Source of the DNA: Streptomyces sp. GSL17-111
GTDB taxonomy: Bacteria > Actinomycetota > Actinomycetes > Streptomycetales > Streptomycetaceae
Assembly (NCBI RefSeq): GCF_037911585.1
Contig: NZ_JBAJNS010000001.1
Location: forward strand, 5,801,001-5,865,000
Direction: 5' to 3'
Length of the DNA: 64,000 bases
In this document: in pieces, positions 51,201-54,036 of the stretch
Layout: every line of letters begins with the position of its first letter
Position numbering within the stretch: position 1 is the stretch's first letter
Made by a program: the position numbers and the translations under genes
The notes under the pieces: generated by a model
Database searches by the model: none
Told to the model about the DNA's origin: nothing
The model's input: the letters and a program-made list of their open reading frames with translations, nothing else

Positions 51201-53984
51201 GGCACCGACGACGACATCCTGGCCCGGACCGAGTACACCCAGCCGGCGCTGTTCGCCCTGGAAGTGGCGCTGTTCCGGCTGGTCGAGTCCTGGGGCGTAC
51301 GGCCGGACCTGCTCGTCGGCCACTCGATCGGTGAGCTGGCCGCCGCCCACGTCGCCGGCGTGCTGTCGCTCGACGACGCCTGCACGCTCGTGGCGGCCCG
51401 GTCCCGGCTGATGCAGGCGCTGCCCGCCGGCGGCGCGATGCTCGCCGTCGAAGCCGCGGAGGACGAACTCACGCTGCCCGACGGCGTGGACCTCGCGGCG
51501 GTCAACGGCCCGAGGGCGCTGACCGTGTCCGGCGACGAGGAGGCGATCGCCGACTGCGAGGAGCGCTGGCGGGCGGAGGGCCGCAAGGTACGGCGGCTCG
51601 TCGTCTCGCACGCCTTCCACTCGTACCGCATGCGGCCGATGCTCGACGAGTTCAGCGCGGTCGCCGAGCAACTGACCTACCACGCACCGGCCGTCCCGCT
51701 GGTCTGCACGGCGCCGGGCGACCCGGCGACCCCCGAGTACTGGGTCCGCCAGGTACGCGAGCCGGTCAGGTTCGCCGACGCCGTCGCCGAACTGTGGCGC
51801 CGGGACGTCAGCGTCTGCGTCGAACTCGGCCCGGACGGTGTGCTCAGCGCACTGGCCGACGCCACCGCCGGCCAGGACGTCGTCGCCGTACCCGTGCTGC
51901 GGCCCGGCCGCGCCGAACCGGTGACCCTGCTGGCCGCTGTGGCCGCCGCGCACACCCGCGGCACCCACGTGGACTGGCAGGCCGTCCTCGGCACCGGCCC
52001 GCGGGCCGCACTGCCCACCTACGCGTTCGACCGCAGCCGCTACTGGCCCGAGGCCCGCACGGCGGACACCGGCCCGGCCGACAACGAGTTCTGGGAGGCC
52101 GTCGACTCCGGCGACCTCGGCGCCCTCGCCGGGATGGACCCCGGCGCGGCCACCGCGCTCGCCGAGGCGCTGCCCGCGCTCGCCCGATGGCGCCGCGCCC
52201 GCGTCCTGCGCGAGGCCGCGTCAGGATGGCGGTACCGCGTCGAGTGGACGGACGTCCCGGCGGCGGGCCCGGCCGGCGGGCACTGGCTCGTCGCCGCCGC
52301 CCGCGAGGAGACCGGCACGGCCTCGGCCGTGGCCGCCGCGCTACGCGACAGCGGTGCCGGGACGACCGTCTGCACGCCGGACGAACTGTCCGCCACGAAC
52401 ACGGCCGACGGGGTGCTGCTGCTCTCCGCCGACCCGGAGACCGTCCTGTCCGTCGTACGCGCCGGACTGGGCTCGCCCCTGTGGTGCGCGACGACGTCGG
52501 CGGTCGGTGCCGGCGGCACCGTGGCCGACCCCCGCGCCGCCCAGGTATGGGGACTCGGCCGGGTCGCGGCCCTCGAGTACCCCCGCCGCTGGGGCGGTCT
52601 CATCGACCTGCCCGAGCAGCCCGCTGCCGACACCCTGGCCCTGATCCCGGCGGTCCTCGGCGGTACGGAGGACCAGGTGGCCCTCCGCGGCAGCCGCATC
52701 CTGGCGCGCCGCCTGGGCCGCGCGCCGCTGGCACCCGGCGGGTCCTGGGCCCCGGCGGCGGGCGCCACGCTCGTCACCGGCGGCACCGGTGCCCTCGGCG
52801 GGCACGTCGCGCGCCTGCTCGCCCGGCAGGGTGCCGCGAAGCTGGTCCTCACCAGCAGGTCCGGGCCCAGCGCGCCGGGCGCGGCAGCCTTGGTGGCGGA
52901 ACTCGCCGCGCTCGGCTGCACGGCCGTCGTGGTGGCGTGCGACGTCGCCGACCGCGACGAGCTCGCCGCGCTGCTGGCCGCGCACCCGGTCCGGGCCGTC
53001 GTCCACACCGCCGGCACCGACACCGCCCGCGCTCTCAAGGACCTCGACGCGACCGGTTACCGCGAGGTCATCCGGGCCAAGGTGGACGGAGCCCGCAACC
53101 TCGACGAACTCCTCCCCGACGCCGAGCAGTTCGTGCTGTTCTCGTCCATCGCCGGAGTGTGGGGGAGCGGGGAGCAGGCGGCGTACGCGGCCGGCAACGC
53201 CAGTCTCGACGCGCTCGCCGAACGCCGCCGTGCCCAGGGGCGTCCGGCCCTTTCCCTCGCCTGGGGCCCCTGGGCCGGGGAGGGTATGGCCGCGACCGGC
53301 GTCGGTGGGGCCGACGGGGACGCCGCCGCCTATCTCGCCCGGCGCGGCCTGACGGCGATGCCATCCGACGCGGCTCTGCGGGCCATGACCGACGCGCTCG
53401 GCACGCAGGACACCTGCGTGACCGTCGCCGACGTCGACTGGAGCCGCTTCCTGCCTGCTTTCACGGCCGGCCGTCCCGCCCCGCTGTTCGCGCCGCTCAC
53501 CGACGGCGGGACGGGGGAGGAAGAGGCGAGGGAGGAAGGACTCACCGCGTACGCCGTCGGCCTGGCCGGTTTCTCCCCCGCCCGGCGCGAACGCGCTCTC
53601 CTCGACCTGGTGCGCCGTCAGGTCGCCGACGTCCTCGGTCACCGGGAGGCGGACGGTGTCGCCGCACGGAGCGGCTTCGCCGAGCTCGGCGTCGACTCGC
53701 TGACGGCCGTCGAGATCCGGCGCAGGCTCGCCGAGGTCACGGGACTGGCGCTCCCCAACTCGATGGTCTTCGACTATCCGACCCCTGCCGCCCTCGCGGC
53801 CCACCTCGCGGAGGAGATCGCGGCAGCGGCCGCTTCCGACGCGGAGCCGGCCTCCGGCCCCTCGTCGGCGACGGCTGCGGATATCCCTGCGGACGACCCC
53901 GAAGAGGCCCCGTCGGACAGCGACATCGACAAGATGGACGTTGACGCCCTCATCCTTGCAGCCCTGGAGAATGGGGAGGAGTGA
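24207..53984 (+). CDS. Giant modular type I PKS, six extension modules 4-9 (PKS-3)
   Basis: A single frame of 9,925 residues, roughly 1 MDa. ATG 24207 follows GGGAG (24194-24198) and lies only 36 bases after the PKS-2 stop, so the two genes are probably co-transcribed. Head: a short coiled coil (MANEEKLLDHLKFVTGELRQ) of the kind that docks with the PKS-2 tail. Modules in order: 4 KS-AT-DH-ER-KR-ACP; 5 KS-AT-KR-ACP; 6 KS-AT-KR-ACP; 7 KS-AT-DH-KR-ACP; 8 KS-AT-DH-KR-ACP; 9 KS-AT-KR-ACP. The tail ends in DIDKMDVDALILAALENGEE, a docking helix of another subtype than those of PKS-1 and PKS-2. All KS domains have Cys-His-His and all ACPs their Ser. Five ATs are malonyl-type; the AT of module 8 has an unassigned signature. 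No stop or frameshift was found; every catalytic motif falls in one frame. Confidence 0.96.
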   Translation: MANEEKLLDHLKFVTGELRQAHQRLREQEDRDSEPIAVVAMACRYPGGVRTPEQLWELVTEGRDAVGPFPSDRGWDLDALLDPDPERGGGSYAHEGGFLHEAAEFDAGLFEISPREAVAMDPQQRLLLETSWEVFERAGIDPKSLRGRRVGVFAATNGQDYATALAADPAAAEGYLATGAVASVLSGRLSYVFGLEGPALTIDTACSASLVALHLAIQSLRRGECTMALAGGVTVMATPAAFVEFSRQRGLAADGRCKAFGDGADGTGWGEGVGVLLVERLSDAVRNGHDVLAVVRGSAVNQDGASNGLTAPNGPSQQRVIRDALASAGLAPSDVDLVEAHGTGTRLGDPIEAQALLATYGRGREADQPLWLGSVKSNIGHTQAAAGVAGVIKAVMALRHGVLPRTLHADEPTRQVQWSAGDVRLLTENRPWSGAGRTRRAAVSSFGVSGTNAHTVLEQAPEPGPEVGDAPATPAPVAAEPPLIPLPLSARTPRALRDQAAGLHALLAERPETRLADVGHSLATTRASLTARAVVLAAGRDDALRALAGLAEGTVPPETESGMTAPGRTAFLFSGQGAQRVGMGRGLYEAFPVFAEAFDAVCARVDLDRPLREVVFGDGEALDRTVYAQPALFAVEVALFRLVESWGVVPDVLVGHSVGEVAAAHVAGVLSLDDACALVSARGRLMEALPRGGAMLAVEAAEDGLDLPEGVCLAAVNGPGSVTVSGDADAVDALEERLRAQNVRVKRLTVSHAFHSHRMEPMLAEFAAVAESLTYHPPTIPVVATAPGDVATPAYWVGQIREPVRFADAVRRADDAGAVRFLELGPDGTLSALVPHIADDATTVTTLRPGRDEAASLLHGIARAHVHGARVDWAAPLAAAGAGRVELPTYPFERQTYWPSARIGSGDLTSAGLGAAGHPLLGAAVSLAVGGGVLLTGRLSAATHGWLTDHTIHGHVLVPGTAFVELAWQAGEYVGCGTVEDLTLAVPLVLPARGGVQIQVSAGAEDEDGTRRLEIHSRPDGEEEWTANASGVLAASVDAPAPEAQVWPPEAEPVDLNGFYGRATAAGFAYGPVFQGLKAAWRDGDDLYAEVELPDAAHREAGRCGLHPALLDAALHLTGLDPERAGLPFAWEGAALHATGATRLRVHLAPAGSDTWTLRISDPGGGPVATVDSLTLRAASAVGPRHDDALFTLDWTAVPTPERRGSSATATRGLETFLAGFSGAAPDVVAWPVADSATGTDADSVVTEVLAGLQAWLADDRFAASRLVLVTRSAAAATTGDDVTGLSAAAVGGLVRSAQAEHPDRFVLLDVDSGTALDDDLLAVLAHGDEPWLALRDGTLFAPRLARASASGALALPGTETWRLTADRSSGSLRDLALTPAPETAAELAPGEVRIAVRATGVNFRDVLIALGQYPDPSALMGSEGAGTVVEVGSGVTDLAPGDRVFGLFAGGFAPLAVVDRRMVAPVPQEWTFTDAATVPMAFLTAYYALVDLAELAPGESVLVHAAAGGVGMAAVQIAHHMGAEVYGTASPAKWAATGLDAAHLASSRDLGFEAAFAARTAGRGVDVVLNSLAAEFIDASVRLLAPGGRFVEMGKADLRDPASFGDRTYRAFDLGEAGPDRLQAMLREVLDLFRTGDLTLLPARTWDVRQAAEVFRHVGAGRHVGKNVLTLPRALDPDGTVLVTGGTGVLGQRLARHLVEQRGVRHLLLVSRSGPDAPGARELAGQLDALGARVRIAACDVTDRDALAALLADVPAQHPLIGVVHAAGVADDGVIEALTPQRITGVFGPKARAALNLHELTAGHDLALFTLYASASSAFGSPGQANYAAANAFLEALAQHRRTRGLAATALGWGLWAEESAISGGLDATGVARATRVGGALATDEGLALFDAAHATGLPYLLPLRFDLTTARTLRPVPALLRGLVRAPVRRVAGTVTGGSGLAERLAALPAAEQHRLLTGLVRAEAAAVLGHAGVESVAPDRVFRELGFDSLTSVELRNRVNAATGLRLPAGLVFDHPTPAALAAHLRELLADGTTAHVAVAAAAAADEPIAVVGMACRFPGRVNGPADLWRLVSEGGDATGPFPTDRGWGLDTLYDPDPDRVGTTYARAGGFLSDAAEFDAGLFDISPREALAMDPQQRLLLETSWETFEHAGIDPHVLRGSQAGVFVGAASSGYGVGVRLPEGVEGHFLTGSSTSVASGRLAYTYGLEGPAVTVDTACSSSLVALHLAVQSLRSGECTMALAGGVSMMATPAIFTEFSRQRGLSADGRCKPFSADADGTGWSEGVGMLLVERLSDAVRNGHRVLAVVRGSAVNQDGASNGLTAPNGPSQQRVIRTALASAGLAPSDVDLVEAHGTGTRLGDPIEAEALLATYGQDRDPSRPLYLGSLKSNIGHAQAAAGVGGIIKTIEALRHGVLPRTLHADEPTPHVDWSAGTMSLLTEAHPWPSADRPRRAGVSSFGVSGTNAHVIMEQAPEPPASSAPSAASAPAHPVPVRISARSAPALTGQAARLLDLLERDETLRPVDLAHSLAVSRPALDHRATLIAADRTELLAELTALAAGETPTATVRGGGTVFLFSGQGGQRVGMGRGLYEAFPVFAEAFDSVCARVDLDRPLREVVFGTDDDILGRTEYTQPALFALEVAMFRLVESWGVVPDVLVGHSVGEVAAAHVAGVLSLDDACALVSARGRLMEALPQGGAMLAVEAAEDGLDLPEGVGLAAVNGPTSVTVSGDADAIDALEERLRAQNVRVKRLTVSHAFHSHRMEPMLAEFAAVAESLTYHPPTIPVVATAPGDVATPAYWVGQIREPVRFADAIASLTEHTRFLEIGPDGTLSALVPHIAADAVAVPALRSGPGEAAGPLRAVARLHSHGAPLEPTRLTAGGRLVELPPYAFQRERYWLDATPARATGEATGEAEERFWEAVDAADRGAVAAALDLDDTDTGLDTVLPALTTWRRESRKRSLVESWRYRTAWTPLDSGPEATLTGTWLLVGAPHPEVAEALRAAGADVAECAPADVRPELLLADDLAGVLALRPDVGGLLTLLQALDRADAEVRCWVATRGAVSTGRLDPLTDPDAAQVWGLGRVAALEHPDRWGGLLDLPGTLDRRAGARLAAVLAGIGVEDQLAIRDSGIFARRLRHAAPEPAAAPWRPDGTVLITGGTGALGSRLARTLAERGTPHLVLTGRRGPDAPGAAELVAELARFGATATVVACDAADRDAVAAVLAGVPSAHPLTAVVHAAGIGDDNVLTELTEERLGAVLRAKADAARVLDDLTRGIDSLTAFVTYGSIAGVWGSGGQAAYAAANAHLDALAEHRRAAGLPATSVAWGPWAEAGMAASDEATAHLRRRGLRPLDPESAVTALDRAVASGDACVTIADVDWERFAATFTATRPSPLLTELPEVGDAATAPEPAAGAVLRDRLTALPAAERERVVLDLVTTTAAEVLGHRDRTAVDAAATFRELGVDSLTAVELRDRLAATTGLSLPAALVFDHPTALLLAARIRDELLGGTDPAPVHGSGTVTADEPLAIVAMGTRLPGGVRSPEDLWQLVARGGDGISGFPTDRGWELDALDHTAEGGFLHDAAEFDAELFGISPREALAMDPQQRLLLETSWETFERGGIDPTSLRGSRAGVFVGASNSGYGTGTTPPDEVGGHLLTGTSNSVLSGRLAYTYGLEGPALTVDTACSSSLVALHLAARALRTGECDLAVVGGVAVMPTTAGFSEFAKQDGLAKDGRCKSFASTADGTGWSEGVAVVLVERLSDAVRNGHEVLALVRGSAVNQDGASNGLTAPNGPAQQRVIRAALASAGLEPTDVDAVEAHGTGTRLGDPIEAQALIAEYGGQRDQPLRLGSLKSNIGHTQAAAGLAGVVKMVMALRHAELPRTLHVDEPTPHVDWSAGAVALLTEHSPWPEADRPRRAGVSSFGISGTNAHVVIEQAPAPETVPDAAPVAVPPVLAWPVSGRTADALRAQAARLHQALDEHPGADLVGHARTLAAGRAALDHRAVVLGSGRDDLLAGLTDLAEDRTSAAVVRGTNVSGRTAFLFSGQGAQRVGMGRGLYEAFPVFAEAFDAVCARVDLDRPLREVVFGTDDDILGRTEYTQPALFALEVALFRLVESWGVVPDVLVGHSIGELAAAHVAGVLSLDDACALVSARGRLMEALPQGGAMLAVEAAEDGLDLPEGVCLAAVNGPASVTVSGDADAVDALEERLRAQNVRVKRLAVSHAFHSHLMEPMLAEFAAVAESLTYHPPTIPLVATAPGDMATPAYWVGQIREPVRFADAVRQAHESGAGVFLELGPDGTLTGAARRCLDGRPVTAVPAQRAENPEPESLLRAVATLHVHGVAVDLSALLPAGPVRSDGLPTYAFQRRRYWIDPAPRTAAGADAVESRFWEAIERQDAAEVARTLGLDTDTLDAVLPALSAWRGGRRERAVLDSWRYRAVWQPLPERPALTTGTWLVLTADGSVPDDLAEAFSGSVVGAPFDAALDSFADVAGVVCLPSGPDDLLPLLRVDPPAPLWVLTRGSVAVGRADRLTEPSGALLWGMGRVAALELPSKWAGLIDLPATLDRRAAARLLAVLTHADGEDQVAVRESGVLARRLRRAPLTGPAAASAPASGAASGSADGSTEPWRPSGTVLVTGGTGGLGARVAHWLAERGARDLVLTSRRGPDAPGAADLIAALAERGVRAEAVACDVADRDALAAVLAARPVTAVIHTAGVNGTQPLAAVTGEEFAEVLRAKVDGASHLHELLAGTDLDAFVLFSSIAGVWGSGGQPAYAAANAYLDALAEHRRGLGLPATSVAWGPWAESGMLVDAEAEEALRRRGLNALDPARALAALGDALDTGDTCVTVADVDWSRFGAAFTSGRPSPLLEEFVDAADMEASGGVATEFAAGLRSMPPAERIRQLTDLVRTEAAAALAYRSAEDIAAQRAFADLGFDSLTSVELRDRLSATTGLRLPAGIAFDHPTAAALAARLAELLGEAADPARTPAGAGGAAVTDDPVVIVAMACRFPGGVTDPETLWHLVTEGRDAVRPFPTDRGWDLEALAAGDSPGTSYVDEGAFLDDVGRFDAALFGISPREALAMDPQQRLLLETSWETLERAGIDPHALRGSRTGVFAGTNGQDYARLTLADSGGGLEGHVATGGSASILSGRVAYAFGLEGPAVTVDTACSSSLVALHLAAQALRNGECDLALAGGVTVMATPGAFVEFSRQQGLAADGRCKPFSDAADGTGWGEGIGLLLVERLSDARRHGHPVLAVVAGSATNSDGASNGLTAPNGPSQQRVVRAALASAGLEPADVDAVEAHGTGTRLGDPIEAEALLATYGQGRGTGLPLYLGSVKSNIGHTQAASGVAGVIKMVQAMRHEMLPASLHADRPASSVDWSAGAVELLDRARPWTRSDRPRRAGVSSFGISGTNAHVVLAEPPAPQGAPESAVAPVPPRPQREPAVVPWPLSGHSADALAAQAGRLLGATAARPEDIGHTLATGRAALTHRAVVLARGPEQAAQALSALVEGRPDPALVTGTAREGRTVFLFSGQGAQRVGMGRGLYEAFPVFAEAFDAVCARVDLDRPLREVVFGTDDDILGRTEYTQPALFALEVALFRLVESWGVVPDVLVGHSVGEVAAAHVAGVLSLDDACALVSARGRLMEALPAGGAMLAVEAAEDDLDLPEGVCLAAVNGPMSVTVSGDADAIGVLEERLRAQNVRVKRLAVSHAFHSHLMEPMLAEFAAVAESLTYHAPTIPVVATAPGDMATPAYWVGQIREPVRFADAVAPLADVRVFLELGPDGVLSALVPHLHDAAPALPLLRRDREDTESVLTALAGAHTTGVTPDWAAVYAPWTPRRIDLPTYAFQGEDYWVRPGHGAGDLGAAGMRAGGHPLLRAEMSPAVDGGLLLSGRLSTAAQPWLADHVVHGGIVLPGTAFVELALHAGASAGFVRLDELTLHTPLVLPGRGGVQVQVRVATDGALDVHARPEADEDGPWTCHASGLLTAQEVPLPDDDASPPAGAEELVLDAHYSALADAGLSYGPAFRGLRAAWRSGDTLYAEVALDGKGAADGYGLHPALLDAALQALAAGALGADGAARVPFAFSGVSLYATGAAVLRVRLTPVSEDTVSVAAFDESGMPVLTADALILRTLASGAAPTADPLYEVAWTPLGAVDAEAGDAGPVCLVVDDPADPDVADAAGVLVWRAPADAVQVLAGLQTRLAGAPQDGNPLVVLTRGAVAAGAEITDPQRAAAWGLVRSVQSEHPDRLVLLDADTEDGLASAVARLLDSGEPQAALRAGRLLVPRLTRFRPAGEPADEPRAAVLDPEGTVLVTGGTGVLGSLLARHLVERHGARHLLLAGRRGAEAPGAAELAAEMADLGASVRFAACDITDRDALTALVADVPAEHPLTGVVHAAGVADDAMADNLTPERLRAVLAPKADAAVVLDEATRDLDLSFFVLYSSVAATLGTPGQANYAAANAVLDAVAQHRAALGLPAVSVAWGLWARSSGISGHLDATALARASRLGAPLTDAQGCALFDAALAAARPHLVAAVVDRARLRAAAEVPAILRGLAGVTRAVAGRSGGGRGREGLAATLATAADPARRLLELVRAESAAVLGFASGDEVTADRAFRELGFDSLTSVELRNRLNTVTGLRLPATLVFDYANPAALSEHLLAELGGARDKAVKPRPTAARSDEPIAIIGMACRYPGGIASPEDLWRLVMAGDSVSMPFPEDRGWDLDALYDPDPNRRGSSDVRLGGFLDGAGDFDADLFGISPREALAMDPQQRLLLETSWEAFERAGMNPAGLRGTPAGVFVGATNVGYASGANLPEEIDGHLLTGMSGSVVCGRIAYTFGLEGPAVTVDTACSASLVALHLAVQSLRNGECDLALAGGATVLGAPDVFTELSKQKGLAPDGRCKSFSADADGTGWSEGVGMIIVERLSDARRNGRRILAVVRGSAVNQDGASNGLTAPSGPAQQRVIRAALDAAGLGPAGVDAVEAHGTGTRLGDPIEAQALLATYGQEREDDQPLWLGSLKSNIGHTQCAAGVGGVIKMVEAMRNGVLPRTVNVSEPTGQVDWSAGAVELLTEARPWQRGDRPRRSAVSSFGIGGTNAHVILEEPPAPRALPAARQPDTGTRARHVAWPVSAGTADGLRAQAARLRAFAAGRPGPDPAQIARTLVTGRAALDHRAVVVGRHDDLDGLLAGLDALASGTAAPDVVLGTAAQGRTAFVFTGQGSQYAGMGRELHATQTAFAQTFDTVAARIDLGTPLSEILFGDGDLMERAGYAHAGTFALQVSLARLLESWGVTPDVVLGHSTGELAAAHIAGILSLDDACTLVEARARLLLGLREDGKMLALEGREEDILPLPDGASLAAVNGPEALVVSGDAEVLDELGARWRADGRRVKEISVSLAAHSHHVDPALAELAAVAAGLTHHEPSVPMSATGPGRLDSPEYWVEQMRRTVRFADAVRRLSGVRRFVEIGPKGGLAAIALQLVDDTVAVPTLRPGVPETEALLHTLAGLHVSGARVEWPLDAVEGADLPTYAFEHRRYWALSESGPADVEGAGLAGVDHPLLGAAVASVTDDGLVLTGRLSTSAHPWLADHRFRGTVLVPGTALLELALQAARMTGGRLVEELTLHAPLVLPERTAVRFQVVVGAEGGAAGGGREVAVYARPETGFDGPWVRHAAGVLAADLPTEPAPEAVWPPAGAEPVDLAGHYTLLDAAGLEYGPAFRGLRAAWRSGDVLHAEVALPEAQRGDAYAAHPALLDAALHALALAGPGEAAPPAPRLPFSWSGVALHAVGARTLRVRVTPAGPEAVTLDAFDDAGLPVLSVASLTLREATGGTAPDPAADSLFEVVWTELDGTAATSAGAAETFVTVDGPDSLSEVPPMALWEAPAGPAEVLAGVRAWLADERTADARLVVRTRGAVAAVPGDDIADPLAAAAWGLVRTAQTEHPGRFVLLDTDGPDTADDEVAAVLGLLAGADEPQAAVRGGRVLVPRLRRFRPDPVTASDADGADGPVRLDPDGTVLVTGGTGALGAMLARHLVERHGVRHLLLTGRRGPDAPGARELVAELAGQGADVHVVACDAADREALAALLARIPAAHPLTGVVHTAGVLDDGVLQAQTPERLATVFAPKAEAALHLHELTAGHDLALFVLYSSLAATIGAAGQANYAAANAVLDGLAAHRRHRGLPAVSLGWGLWEQPGAMSEHLDGTAVARLTRLGDALGAQEGLALFDASLAAGRAHLVPTRFAPAPVRAAHEVPPLLRALVRVPARLRKAGVSGEDRGSGLAARLAASADPAGLLLDLVRDEVSAVLGHVPGERAAADRAFRELGFDSLTSVELRNRLSALTGLKLPATVVFDHPSPRALAEHLHERLADTVSTRRTTTPGAAVPAGDPHERPVATAPAPRTTVPGSAPAPAALPPAGEPIAVVAMGCRYPGGVGSPEDLWRLLAEERDAVGPFPDDRGWNLGSPGRGDAIAACGGAFVETAGDFDAALFAISPREALAMDPQQRLLLETAWETFERAGIDPATLRGSRTGVFAGAMGSGYGVGLRMPEDAEGHLVTGSAGSVASGRLSYTFGLEGPAVTVDTACSASLVALHLAAQSLRGGECTMALAGGVTVVATPDVLIGFSRQNGLAADGRCKAFAAAADGTGWGEGVGLLLLERLSDARRNGHPVLAVIPGSAVNQDGASNGLTAPNGPSQQRVMRAALAAAGLEPAEIDAVEAHGTGTRLGDPIEAQAVLDVYGQGREEPLHLGSVKSNLGHTQAAAGVAGVIKAIESIRRGTLPRTLHVDAPTPEVDWSAGAVELLTEARPWPRTGRPRRVGVSSFGISGTNAHVIVEEAPPERPADLTAVPEPDTAPAALPWLLSAGSAAALRGQAARLLEFAVAHPDVPAVDIARALVGSRAGLVHRAALLGTDRTELLAALRAFAEGEPGAPVGRADESRTAFLFAGQGAQRVGMGRELYDAYPVFAAAFDAVGKRLDLGRPLREVVFGTDDDILARTEYTQPALFALEVALFRLVESWGVRPDLLVGHSIGELAAAHVAGVLSLDDACTLVAARSRLMQALPAGGAMLAVEAAEDELTLPDGVDLAAVNGPRALTVSGDEEAIADCEERWRAEGRKVRRLVVSHAFHSYRMRPMLDEFSAVAEQLTYHAPAVPLVCTAPGDPATPEYWVRQVREPVRFADAVAELWRRDVSVCVELGPDGVLSALADATAGQDVVAVPVLRPGRAEPVTLLAAVAAAHTRGTHVDWQAVLGTGPRAALPTYAFDRSRYWPEARTADTGPADNEFWEAVDSGDLGALAGMDPGAATALAEALPALARWRRARVLREAASGWRYRVEWTDVPAAGPAGGHWLVAAAREETGTASAVAAALRDSGAGTTVCTPDELSATNTADGVLLLSADPETVLSVVRAGLGSPLWCATTSAVGAGGTVADPRAAQVWGLGRVAALEYPRRWGGLIDLPEQPAADTLALIPAVLGGTEDQVALRGSRILARRLGRAPLAPGGSWAPAAGATLVTGGTGALGGHVARLLARQGAAKLVLTSRSGPSAPGAAALVAELAALGCTAVVVACDVADRDELAALLAAHPVRAVVHTAGTDTARALKDLDATGYREVIRAKVDGARNLDELLPDAEQFVLFSSIAGVWGSGEQAAYAAGNASLDALAERRRAQGRPALSLAWGPWAGEGMAATGVGGADGDAAAYLARRGLTAMPSDAALRAMTDALGTQDTCVTVADVDWSRFLPAFTAGRPAPLFAPLTDGGTGEEEAREEGLTAYAVGLAGFSPARRERALLDLVRRQVADVLGHREADGVAARSGFAELGVDSLTAVEIRRRLAEVTGLALPNSMVFDYPTPAALAAHLAEEIAAAAASDAEPASGPSSATAADIPADDPEEAPSDSDIDKMDVDALILAALENGEE
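25150..25365 (+). repeat. KS tract of module 4 shared with module 1
   Basis: Partner of the tract at 10783-10995. The differences are a few silent bases. Confidence 0.8.
25909..26635 (+). repeat. Homogenised malonyl-AT tract, copy 4 (module 4)
   Basis: Same tract as at 11523. Subtype GDGEALDR as in module 2, but HSVGEV as in modules 5 and 7, so it is a mosaic of the two. Confidence 0.85.
30354..34740 (+). other. PKS module 5: KS-AT(malonyl)-KR-ACP
   Basis: KS Cys at 30867. AT (about 31925-32700) has GHSVG and HAFH at 32481-32492: malonyl; its first motif reads GQGGQ where the sister copies read GQGAQ. The FWEAV dimerization element precedes the KR. The KR (about 33670-34250) is catalytically complete but mixed in its stereochemical signature: GDD where LDD is expected, yet with the Trp eight residues before the catalytic Tyr (TGG at 34092) that marks A-type domains. 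Trp suggests A-type (L-hydroxyl); the retained Asp makes this uncertain. ACP Ser at 34611. Expected result: a hydroxyl. Confidence 0.9.
31925..32655 (+). repeat. Homogenised malonyl-AT tract, copy 5 (module 5)
   Basis: Same tract as at 11523. Subtype GTDDDILGR, HSVGEV; shares the HAFHSHRMEP ending with module 4. Confidence 0.85.
34788..39165 (+). other. PKS module 6: KS-AT(malonyl)-KR(A)-ACP
   Basis: The KS Cys is at 35271. The N-terminal KS motif reads MGTRLPGG, so the Cys of the usual MACR is Thr; this residue is not catalytic. AT (about 36334-37110) with GHSIG and HAFH at 36888-36899: malonyl. FWEAI dimerization element near 37387. KR (about 38110-38690): TGGTGGLG, no LDD (HTAGVNGTQPL) and Trp in AGVWGSGGQ, a clean A-type signature with intact Lys-Ser-Tyr-Asn. 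ACP Ser at 39033. Expected result: an L-configured hydroxyl. Confidence 0.92.
36334..37060 (+). repeat. Homogenised malonyl-AT tract, copy 6 (module 6)
   Basis: Same tract as at 11523. Subtype GTDDDILGR but HSIGEL as in modules 2 and 11. Confidence 0.85.
39216..44225 (+). other. PKS module 7: KS-AT(malonyl)-DH-KR(B)-ACP
   Basis: KS Cys at 39729. AT (about 40803-41600) with GHSVG and HAFH at 41361-41372: malonyl. DH (about 41834-42640): HVVHGGIVLPG at 41949-41981 and an intact HPALLDAALQ second motif. KR (about 43160-43720): TGGTGVLG, ADD in place of LDD (B-like) and a complete tetrad. ACP Ser at 44100. Expected result: a double bond, the first half of a diene with module 8. Confidence 0.92.
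40803..41535 (+). repeat. Homogenised malonyl-AT tract, copy 7 (module 7)
   Basis: Same tract as at 11523. Subtype GTDDDILGR, HSVGEV, with private changes (EDDLDLPEG, NGPMSV, DAIGVLEE). Confidence 0.85.
44277..49350 (+). other. PKS module 8: KS-AT(unassigned extender)-DH-KR(B)-ACP
   Basis: KS Cys at 44790 in DTACSAS. The AT (about 45880-46700) is unlike all others here. The nucleophile motif is GHSTG (Ser at 46140), the specificity motif is LAAH (46428-46439) instead of HAFH or YASH, and the segment that reads YTQPALFALEVAL in the malonyl ATs is YAHAGTFALQVSL, so a widely conserved Gln is His. The catalytic His and the Arg that binds the extender carboxylate (EARARLL) are kept, so it should be active. 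DH: HRFRGTVLVPG at 47004-47036 and an intact HPALLDAALH. KR: TGGTGALG, LDD, B-type. ACP Ser at 49218. Expected result: a double bond whose alpha carbon may carry an unusual substituent. An alkylmalonyl or alkoxymalonyl unit is possible; I cannot choose. Confidence 0.88.
49491..53820 (+). other. PKS module 9: KS-AT(malonyl)-KR(A)-ACP
   Basis: KS Cys at 49989; the third KS motif is NLGHTQ instead of NIGHTQ. AT (about 51054-51860) with GHSIG and HAFH at 51609-51620: malonyl. Its protein closely resembles the other malonyl ATs (GTDDDILAR, YTQPALFALE), but its DNA uses C-ending codons and differs at many silent sites. FWEAV dimerization element near 52090. KR (about 52765-53380): no LDD (HTAGTDTARAL), Trp in AGVWGSGEQ, A-type, complete with YAAGN. 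ACP Ser at 53697. Expected result: an L-hydroxyl. A Ser/Ala/Asp-rich docking tail follows. Confidence 0.91.
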
Positions 53985-54015
53985 ACACCTTTTCCGCCTG
54001 CTTGAACACCCCCGC

Positions 54016-54034
54016 GGAGCCGTCGGCAGGCTCC
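54016..54034 (+). terminator. Short stem-loop after PKS-3
   Basis: GGAGCC (54016-54021) and GGCTCC (54029-54034) pair around a 7-base loop, 31 bases after the PKS-3 stop. The stem is only six pairs without a T-run, so it may terminate weakly or be incidental. Confidence 0.35.
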
Positions 54035-54036
54035 AG

